From Desulfobacteraceae bacterium (lineage in GTDB: Bacteria > Desulfobacterota > Desulfobacteria > Desulfobacterales > SURF-7), in contig JAUXCK010000109.1 of the NCBI GenBank assembly GCA_030618925.1, positions 1 to 8,132 on the forward strand: DNA of 8,132 nt, in the 5' to 3' direction. A program made the position numbers and the translations under genes. The notes under the pieces were generated by a model, which had not been told where the DNA came from, searched no databases, and worked only from the letters and a program-made list of their open reading frames with translations. Positions 1 through 5,053 of the stretch are shown piece by piece; the stretch's first letter is position 1; each line of letters starts with the position of its first letter.

Positions 1-390
1 ACCCGTATGGGAAACTATCACATTCGTCTGACCGACCCTGAGTCGCATTTCTACGAGGCGTCTCAGGAAATTGGCATTACGCTGAATGTCTCACTGAAGG
101 ATCAAAACAGTGGCCAAATGACGAAGGCTAGAACACTGGTGCGCGGTGGCATTCACTTCGACAATCAGCAACAGCAACTTCAACTGGTTAAGCCAAAAAT
201 TGCCAGCCTTGACTGGGTGAATAAGTCAGCCAGTGTTAACCAGGATTTGGTAAAACAAGTCACCCGGCTCGTGGGGCAGGAGCTGCCCATTATCATCTTA
301 TTTGATATAAAACAGATAACGGGTAATGCACTCACACCAACGCTGAGTGGCATAAAGGTAAAAAAACAGGGTATAGAAGTCAGTTTTTAA
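1..390 (+). CDS. DUF1439 (YceB-like) lipoprotein, 5' truncated by window edge
   Basis: The reading frame is open from the first base and ends at TAA (388-390), giving about 129 visible residues. The C-terminal stretch with LSGIKVKKQGIEVSF resembles the end of Escherichia coli YceB (AKGIEVKPGEIVIPF as I recall it), and the early HIRLTD segment resembles its HIVLTN segment. This places the protein in the DUF1439 family of small periplasm-facing, lipid-anchored proteins of unknown function. In that family about 50-60 residues, including the lipoprotein signal peptide, precede this point. The ATG at 7 is therefore probably internal and the true start lies left of the window; no ribosome binding site can be judged from the six bases before it. 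No membrane segment is visible in the part present. The gene is convergent with the minus-strand cluster and is not functionally linked to it. The family is best known from gammaproteobacteria, so the context is slightly unexpected. The family call is fairly good; the function is unknown. Confidence 0.6.
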   Translation, partial: TRMGNYHIRLTDPESHFYEASQEIGITLNVSLKDQNSGQMTKARTLVRGGIHFDNQQQQLQLVKPKIASLDWVNKSASVNQDLVKQVTRLVGQELPIIILFDIKQITGNALTPTLSGIKVKKQGIEVSF

Positions 391-465
391 CCTTGTGACC
401 TTCCCCTTGAAGAATTAGCCCACAATTGTAAGGGTTTGTTTTCAGATTTGACGCTCAATTCTGTC

Positions 466-669
466 TCATTTGAGTGTGCCAAACTGCCCGTGCCATGCAC
501 ATCTATTGCAAAACGTCTCGGTTTCATCTTGTATTTGCGGCGTGCCTTCTGTATCGATGTTGTCGCTGAATTCTATCTGACCGCCCGAACAGGTAAATTC
601 ATAGATATCATATTCATCATCTGCATCTTTAACATAAAACGCTTCACACCCACATGTCGGACATTTCAT
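466..669 (-). CDS. Small zinc-ribbon protein, 67 aa
   Basis: This short protein has two CxxC pairs: C3/C6 in KCPTCG at the N-terminus and C54/C57 in FCNRCAWHG near the C-terminus, the usual layout of a split zinc ribbon that binds one structural zinc. Two further cysteines (C8, C27) are not in an obvious motif. The centre is acidic (DADDEYD near residues 15-21) and there is no signal peptide or membrane segment, so it is probably cytoplasmic. The ATG at 669 is preceded by a GAGG ribosome binding site with close spacing, and the stop is TGA. It is the last gene of the minus-strand run, 68 nt after the symporter stop, and could be co-transcribed with it or have its own promoter. The metal-binding fold is well supported by the cysteine pattern. 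The partner, whether nucleic acid or protein, cannot be inferred. Confidence 0.72.
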   Translation of the reverse strand: MKCPTCGCEAFYVKDADDEYDIYEFTCSGGQIEFSDNIDTEGTPQIQDETETFCNRCAWHGQFGTLK

Positions 670-737
670 GTTTCCTCACTTTCATTTCCAAATCGTATAG
701 AATTGGTTCTCTCCTTAGCTTTGATAAGAATTCATAC

Positions 738-2135
738 TTATTTCTCTTCTTGCACCATTGCCTTTTTTCTTGACGTGATCAAGGTGACAATGACAAGGGT
801 CAAAACCGCCAACGGTATGGCAAGCGCAGCGCCCGCCGTGCCGTAAGGTTTGTATAAAGCAAGGGTGGAAATGACGCCTACGATCATAGAAGAAATCCCC
901 CCGAACTTGTTGACCCGGGGCCAGATAAAGACAGACAGGACGGCCGGGGTAATCCCAGCGCCGTAGACCAGGTAGGAGATCATCTGTATTCTGAGGATCG
1001 TGGGAAAGAATTGCAGCAGTACATAGGCCAGCAACCCCAGGACCGGTATCGACAATTTCATACACAAAAGGATTTCTCTGGATCCGGCCTCGGGACGAAA
1101 GTACCGGACATATACATCGTATGTCAGTGAGGTTGCGCCGGACAGCAGGTATGAATTGCCGGTGGTGGTCACAAACGCCACCACGGCGGCCAGCATAATC
1201 CCGCCGAACAGCGTCGGCATAACGGTTGCCATGGAAATCAACGCCATCCCGGGCGCAATATCCGGGAAGATGGATCTGGCGACCATGGCAATGAAGGGAA
1301 TTGCCGGGAACACCAGGAATATGCCTGCAAACCAGACAAGGAGCCCTGACCTGGCTGATTTTTCTCCTTTGGACGATGCCAGCCGCTGATAGATGTTTTG
1401 ATCCCCCAGCATCAGGAAAATAAAGGGCAGCATATACCCGATCATCTCAAAGACCGAAAGTGTGCCTGTGAGGCCCAGATTCTCAGGTGGAAGATTGGCA
1501 GCCACCTGACCCCACCCGCCACCGGCGATCAGAACCGATGGGATCGCCACCAGAAGCCCCAGGATCATTAAAAAGGAACTCAACGCGTCTGTGGGCGCGA
1601 TGGCCATCAGTCCGCCGATAACAGCCAGAAAAATAATTAAAACAGCGGAAATAATTGTCCCCATTTCCACCGGGATCCCGGTGGTGACGTTCAGGACAAA
1701 CGCCAGTCCTTTGAACTGATAGGAGACGATTCCGACATAGGCCAGAATAATGATGATTGCGGACAGCACCTTTGCACCCTGCCCGTATTGTTCTTCAAGA
1801 ACCTGAGATATGGTATACTTCCCGAACGCCCTGATTTTAGGTGCAATCAGGTATAAAGTACCCAGCCCGATGAACCCGACCGGCAGGGAAATAATTACCG
1901 CAGCCCAGAACCCGTGAGAGTATCCTAAGGAGTTGGCTCCGCCGGTAATGGTGCCGCTGCCGGTAAATGTGGCCAGCAGGGTTCCGGCCAGAATGATCGG
2001 ACCCAGGGACCGCCCGGCCAGGATAAAATCGTCACTGGTTTTGATACGTCTCGAAAACCAGATTCCCAGGATAACCATGATCAGTCCGTAACCGAGTACA
2101 AACCATAACAAGCTCGGATTGGGTGTTAGCGCCAT
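738..2135 (-). CDS. Sodium:solute symporter (SSS / SLC5 family)
   Basis: The 465-residue integral inner-membrane protein has about 12-13 hydrophobic segments, the normal size for the SSS family (PutP, PanF, vSGLT). After the first segment comes SDDFILAGRSLGP (34-46), the typical family sequence, then a glycine- and threonine-rich stretch in the second segment (residues 55-71). GGLMAIAPTDALSS (174-187) fits the family's conserved GG...TD region. The segment FVTTTGNSYLLSGATS (321-336), followed by DVY, matches the helix that carries the Na2-site Ser/Thr residues (T323-T325 here). It should couple inward sodium flow to uptake of a small organic solute. The sequence alone does not reveal the substrate. 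The start is supported by an AGGAG ribosome binding site 8 nt before the ATG; the stop is TAA. It follows the M24 hydrolase by 101 nt on the same strand, so the hydrolase substrate is a reasonable guess for the cargo. The family call is firm; the cargo is inference. Confidence 0.9.
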   Translation of the reverse strand: MALTPNPSLLWFVLGYGLIMVILGIWFSRRIKTSDDFILAGRSLGPIILAGTLLATFTGSGTITGGANSLGYSHGFWAAVIISLPVGFIGLGTLYLIAPKIRAFGKYTISQVLEEQYGQGAKVLSAIIIILAYVGIVSYQFKGLAFVLNVTTGIPVEMGTIISAVLIIFLAVIGGLMAIAPTDALSSFLMILGLLVAIPSVLIAGGGWGQVAANLPPENLGLTGTLSVFEMIGYMLPFIFLMLGDQNIYQRLASSKGEKSARSGLLVWFAGIFLVFPAIPFIAMVARSIFPDIAPGMALISMATVMPTLFGGIMLAAVVAFVTTTGNSYLLSGATSLTYDVYVRYFRPEAGSREILLCMKLSIPVLGLLAYVLLQFFPTILRIQMISYLVYGAGITPAVLSVFIWPRVNKFGGISSMIVGVISTLALYKPYGTAGAALAIPLAVLTLVIVTLITSRKKAMVQEEK

Positions 2136-2236
2136 TTTGTTTTCTCCTTTTTGGATGAACTATTGACGGCATGACTTTTTTTCCGGAGGTTTGTAAGGAT
2201 GCATCCGGGGTTTTCATCACATTTTTATCTTGGAAT

Positions 2237-3406
2237 TTAAGATGACGACAGAATCAGATCTTCCAGCTTGTCCGGATACTGCGTCAGTGAAACGCACCCG
2301 TCATGGGTGACTAGAACGGTATCGGAATGGCGGAATCCGCCCACTCCGTCGACATAGATGCCGGGTTCGATGCTGATGACCATGTTTTTTTCCAGCACAT
2401 GATCGCTGCCAAGGGCAACCCAGGGCGGTTCGTGGCCGGTTATACCGAATCCGTGACCGGTGCGGTGCAGGATATTGTCGCCGTATCCGGCGTCCTTGAT
2501 GATCTGCAATACCTGTCTGTCAACGTCTTCGCCCCTGACGCCGGGTTTAACCAGGTCATATGCTCTCTGCCTGGCTTCCATGGTCAGGTCAAACAGCGTT
2601 TTGGCGTCATTCGGCACCTGATCGATAAAGAAAGTTCTTTCCACCTCTGCTGAATAGCCGTTTGCCTGGGCGGTGATGATGGATACATTCGGCCCCCCTT
2701 CTTCCAGGGCATCGAACAGGCCGGGTACCGAGTGGGGCTGGGCGGAAAGGGCCTTGGGCCAGACAGCGGCCATGAAATTTGTCATCAGCATATTGACATC
2801 AGGGATTTCAAAAATAACTTTTATCAACATCTCTTGATTCCCCTCGCTGTAAAGGGTGGCAATCGAGACACCGGGCTTGGCCAACTCCACTACTTTCTTT
2901 AATCCCAGATCGACCACGCTGGAAGCATAGGCTATTCTTCCAATTTCATAGTCGGTCTTGACCAGCCGTGCTTCGTCAATCAGATCAATGGCCGCCACCT
3001 TCCCGGGAATGGTTTTTTGCAAAGCAATGGACAAAGACGACTCAATCCCGACTTTTTTATCGTTGCCGATTACTTTGCTGAGGGTATCTAAAAATGCTTT
3101 TCCGGCCGGCGCCGGATACTCATAATAGGTATGGTAATCCACATTGATTAAAATTCGCTGCTTCGCATGGCTGACCTCCAGTAGCGGAACAATCAGAGAT
3201 GGGCTGTCTTGGGCCGGTATAATGAGGAAAAACGGCCTTTCCATGGGTTGATAGGCAAAATTGGTCAGGTAGTACACATTATCCGTATGCGCGGCAACAT
3301 AAAAGTCCAGTTCCTGATCGGCCATCATCGACCGGATATTATCCATTCTCAGTTCGAGTTCCTCTTTTGATGGCGGTGCTGTGATGGGTTCAACAATGTT
3401 TGCCAT
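2237..3406 (-). CDS. M24-fold hydrolase, creatinase-like, with atypical metal site
   Basis: This 389-residue protein has the two-domain layout of aminopeptidase P, prolidase and creatinase: a creatinase N-terminal domain (about 14-150) and a pita-bread catalytic domain (about 158-385). No signal peptide is present, so it is cytoplasmic. In metal-dependent M24 enzymes five ligands (D, D, H, E, E) bind two metals. Aligning on the GY, GHG, EPG and RxxD landmarks, the first Asp is replaced by Ile (about I243), the second by Glu (E254), His (H318) and Glu (E347) are kept, and the last Glu becomes Ser (S361). The segment GYSAEVERTFF (250-260) has ERT where peptidases have TRT, as in creatinase (GYYTALERT, recalled), and H225 in AQPHSVP lines up with creatinase H232. 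The candidate catalytic set is therefore H225, E256 and E347. A strong AAGGAGGA ribosome binding site precedes the ATG. The symporter gene follows by 101 nt. Fold is certain; the substrate (creatine, another guanidino compound, an ectoine-like ring or a dipeptide) is open. Confidence 0.85.
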   Translation of the reverse strand: MANIVEPITAPPSKEELELRMDNIRSMMADQELDFYVAAHTDNVYYLTNFAYQPMERPFFLIIPAQDSPSLIVPLLEVSHAKQRILINVDYHTYYEYPAPAGKAFLDTLSKVIGNDKKVGIESSLSIALQKTIPGKVAAIDLIDEARLVKTDYEIGRIAYASSVVDLGLKKVVELAKPGVSIATLYSEGNQEMLIKVIFEIPDVNMLMTNFMAAVWPKALSAQPHSVPGLFDALEEGGPNVSIITAQANGYSAEVERTFFIDQVPNDAKTLFDLTMEARQRAYDLVKPGVRGEDVDRQVLQIIKDAGYGDNILHRTGHGFGITGHEPPWVALGSDHVLEKNMVISIEPGIYVDGVGGFRHSDTVLVTHDGCVSLTQYPDKLEDLILSSS

Positions 3407-3484
3407 ATCATCCTCCTTGTCGGAATAGAAATTTGGCGTCTGGAAAAGGGTGGCTTTATTAATGTTTGTTCAGAGCGTTAGTCG

Positions 3485-3579
3485 GGGCGGGTTCCAACCC
3501 CGCCCATCATCATGATTGCTCCTCCCGGAATATCTATCTCCGGGTTTTTCGGGCAGGTTTGGCACCTGCCCCTTCGGGG
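3485..3579. repeat. Cluster of palindromes, REP/BIME-like
   Basis: Two 21-nt palindromes lie 45 nt apart in the 181-nt gap between the M24 gene and the MDMPI-like gene. The first (3485-3505) has arms GGGCGGG and CCCGCCC around a 7-nt loop. The second (3551-3571) has arms GGGCAGGT and ACCTGCCC around a 5-nt loop. They agree at 15 of 21 positions, and the difference at position 5 (G to A) is matched at position 17 (C to T), which keeps the pairing. A third stem (3524-3544) sits between them, and a CCC(CTTCG)GGG stem-loop (3570-3579) overlaps the end of the second. Short palindromes of this composition are common between genes in deltaproteobacteria and resemble REP elements mobilised by RAYT transposases; that identity is inference. 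They may also stabilise or terminate the minus-strand transcript. Nothing else is recognisable in this gap apart from the M24 ribosome binding site. Confidence 0.6.
3524..3549 (+). terminator. Terminator-shaped hairpin, plus-strand orientation
   Basis: A perfect 6-bp stem (CCCGGA at 3524-3529, TCCGGG at 3539-3544) with a 9-nt loop is followed directly by five T (3545-3549). That is the shape of an intrinsic terminator for plus-strand transcription. No plus-strand gene lies upstream; the flanking genes are both on the minus strand, where no U-run follows the stem. It could stop antisense transcription or simply be the middle unit of the palindrome cluster. Confidence 0.35.
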
Positions 3580-3587
3580 AAACGCGG

Positions 3588-4385
3588 TCAGGTTGCCGTA
3601 AACCGGGCGCCGGGTTTTGGCGGATCTTCCGGCGGCCCGGCAAAACACTGAGCAATGGACATCCACCGGGTTGCAACATCGCCGACAACATTCAGGGCGG
3701 TATCACCAATGCTGCGCACCTGGGTCACCACCTGGCAGAATTCAGCAGCAGCCCCCTCGATCATATTGTCTTCAGAAGGGTCGTTCCATTCCCAGATGTC
3801 GCCGGAGGGTGCGGTCAATTTGAGATATGGCTTATTTTCCGGAACTTCCATGCCCCGGTTGATAAAAGTCCAGCCAAATGTGTTCATCCCCAGCACCACA
3901 ATATTCTTGATACGATCTTTATTCTCCCGTACCACACTCAGTAGATCATATACTTCCTGCCCATGGGCCCAGGTCTCCATCAACCTGGCAGTGATACTGG
4001 AGCGCGCGCTCATGTCAGGCCCAGCCCATTTGACGCGCATCTTTGGGTCTGCCTTTTCAAACCGTCCCGACGTCTCGATATAAAATGTACGCCACTCCTC
4101 CAGCAGTTTTTTATTTTTAAGGCCATCCAGCCATTTTTTTTCAAAATCACGAAGGCTGCCTGTGGCCATTTCTTCAATCAATCCTGTGAGAAATTTTATA
4201 AACGCATCGCTGTCGGTCAGGGATAAATCAGCTGCCCAGTTCCACATATGCAGGTGTCCGAGAACATCATTAATCGTCCAGTCTTTAAAAAGGGTTTTTC
4301 GATTAAAGTCCTCGTCGGCAACGGGTTTTAAAAGTTGATAGAGGGCTTCGCTTTCTTCACGGAAGTCAATAGCCTGTGAGATCAT
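3588..4385 (-). CDS. Maleylpyruvate isomerase-like (MDMPI_N / DinB-fold, TIGR03084-like) metal-binding protein
   Basis: With the ATG start the product has 265 residues, normal for the TIGR03084 group. The N-terminal four-helix DinB-type domain carries a candidate metal triad: H44 or H46 in DVLGHLHMWN and E137/H141 in ETWAHGQEVYDLL, the ExxxH arrangement that binds zinc in mycothiol-dependent maleylpyruvate isomerase. A C-terminal lobe (about 185-250) carries the family's WxW-type segment near IWEWNDPSED. No signal peptide is seen. The longest ORF begins at a TTG (4391), but the GGAG ribosome binding site is only 2 nt before it and 8 nt before the ATG at 4385, so I chose the ATG. The tail is proline- and glycine-rich (GPPEDPPKPG). 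It lies 75 nt after the STAS gene on the same strand. Mycothiol is an actinobacterial thiol, so the isomerase activity itself is doubtful here. The family is fairly sure; the reaction is unknown. Confidence 0.8.
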   Translation of the reverse strand: MISQAIDFREESEALYQLLKPVADEDFNRKTLFKDWTINDVLGHLHMWNWAADLSLTDSDAFIKFLTGLIEEMATGSLRDFEKKWLDGLKNKKLLEEWRTFYIETSGRFEKADPKMRVKWAGPDMSARSSITARLMETWAHGQEVYDLLSVVRENKDRIKNIVVLGMNTFGWTFINRGMEVPENKPYLKLTAPSGDIWEWNDPSEDNMIEGAAAEFCQVVTQVRSIGDTALNVVGDVATRWMSIAQCFAGPPEDPPKPGARFTAT

Positions 4386-4460
4386 ATCCAATACTCCTGT
4401 TTTGCCCGGGAGGGGCGGTTAATATAGAGTTGAAAAGGTCGGCTCGCATAAGCGCTCTTT

Positions 4461-4766
4461 TTATTTTTTTTCAATGGGGAAATGGCGGTCGAGACGCATG
4501 GTGGAGAACAGGTTAAAAATATCTTCGGCGACATTTATGACTTTAATCTTTCCCCCTGTTTTGAGCAAAGAGTTATGCGTCGCAATCATTACACCAATCC
4601 CGACGGAGTCGACCATTTCGACCCCTTCAAGATCAATAATAAGTTCTTCGGGTAATTCCTGAATCAAGGACTGGAGTTCAGCCTTGAAATCATTTGCCAT
4701 TGACGCAACAACATCCTGGCCGGGTTTAATGGTTGTCTGTTTTTCCTTTTTGGTAATTTTGCTCAT
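4461..4766 (-). CDS. Single-domain STAS protein (anti-sigma factor antagonist-like)
   Basis: This 101-residue protein is almost entirely one STAS domain. The conserved segment LEGVEMVDSVGIGVM (about 46-60) holds D53-S54 followed by VGIG. S54 lines up with the phosphorylated serines S58 of SpoIIAA and S56 of RsbV, so regulation by a serine kinase/phosphatase pair is plausible. The later GGKIKVINVAEDIFNLFSTM stretch is the usual second half of the fold. The first residues are lysine-rich (KITKKEKQ). The longest ORF starts at GTG (4772), but the GGAG ribosome binding site is only 1 nt from it and 7 nt before the ATG at 4766, so the ATG is preferred. It is cytoplasmic. No anti-sigma kinase, phosphatase or sigma factor lies nearby, so the partner is unknown. 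It is divergent from lnt and first in the minus-strand run. Confidence 0.85.
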   Translation of the reverse strand: MSKITKKEKQTTIKPGQDVVASMANDFKAELQSLIQELPEELIIDLEGVEMVDSVGIGVMIATHNSLLKTGGKIKVINVAEDIFNLFSTMRLDRHFPIEKK

Positions 4767-4803
4767 AGCCACGCTCCAATTGAAATTTAGTGTTTACCGC
4801 CTG

Positions 4804-4834
4804 GAAATTTTCTGACGCTTAGAAAACTTCTGAC
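4804..4834. repeat. Two 13-bp direct repeats with 18-bp period
   Basis: GAAATTTTCTGAC (4804-4816) and GAAAACTTCTGAC (4822-4834) agree at 11 of 13 positions and are spaced 18 bp start to start. They lie between the STAS start codon and a TTGACA box, 7 bp upstream of that box. This is a reasonable position for an activator or repressor site serving either divergent gene. There is no evidence beyond the repetition. Confidence 0.35.
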
Positions 4835-4841
4835 AGCAGAC

Positions 4842-4870
4842 TTGACATCAGGATTAATGAATCATTTAAA
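4842..4870 (+). promoter_or_regulatory. Candidate sigma-70 promoter for lnt
   Basis: A perfect TTGACA (4842-4847) is followed after 17 nt by TTTAAA (4865-4870, 4 of 6 matches to TATAAT). Transcription would start near 4877 and run toward lnt with a leader of roughly 175 nt. A weaker alternative is TTGAAA (5008-5013), 17 nt, TATTTA (5031-5036). For the minus-strand STAS gene only a weak candidate is visible, TTGTCA at 4900-4895, without a good -10. Confidence 0.45.
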
Positions 4871-4876
4871 CAAATA

Positions 4877-5053
4877 AATAAAAAAAAATAAAGATGACAA
4901 TTTGAATAAATCAGGATATAACAAACCCTGAATCGCTCTTTTTTAGCGGATAGACTATTGATTTTATTTTATATATTATCATGGTCGTCGATGCCAATCT
5001 AACACAATTGAAATAAAACCTCAAATTGATTATTTATACCGCCCGATAATCAA
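4877..5053 (+). other. AT-rich leader of lnt with two small hairpins
   Basis: This stretch is very AT-rich and carries no convincing gene. Two small adjacent stems are visible: TCAGG/CCTGA (4911-4915 with 4927-4931) and CGCT/AGCG (4934-4937 with 4945-4948, loop mostly T). Neither is followed by a T-run, so they are not typical terminators. An 11-codon ORF at 4981-5016 has no ribosome binding site. No known riboswitch motif was recognised. Confidence 0.3.

Noticed and set aside
419..440. Possible terminator between the convergent DUF1439 and zinc-ribbon genes
   Set aside because: The short palindrome ACAATTGT flanked by CCC and GGG needs a 2-nt bulge and the T-run is interrupted; too weak to call.
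436..846. 136-codon plus-strand ORF
   Set aside because: It lies opposite the zinc-ribbon gene and the 3' end of the symporter gene, both of which have clear motifs and ribosome binding sites.
2327..2653. 108-codon plus-strand ORF
   Set aside because: It is opposite the catalytic domain of the M24 gene and has no recognisable features.
3470..3691. 73-codon minus-strand ORF across the palindrome cluster
   Set aside because: It spans the hairpins and overlaps the end of the MDMPI-like gene in another frame; the composition reflects GC-rich palindromes and no domain is seen.
3516..3944. 142-codon plus-strand ORF
   Set aside because: It is a shadow on the opposite strand of the MDMPI-like gene, which has a clear family signature.
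4441..4472. Terminator between the STAS and MDMPI-like genes, suggested by the T-rich end of the STAS gene
   Set aside because: The T-run is on the plus strand within and beside the STAS stop, while the only stem (CGC/GCG) is 3 bp.
4981..5016. 11-codon leader ORF upstream of lnt
   Set aside because: It has no ribosome binding site and no run of regulatory codons typical of attenuation peptides.
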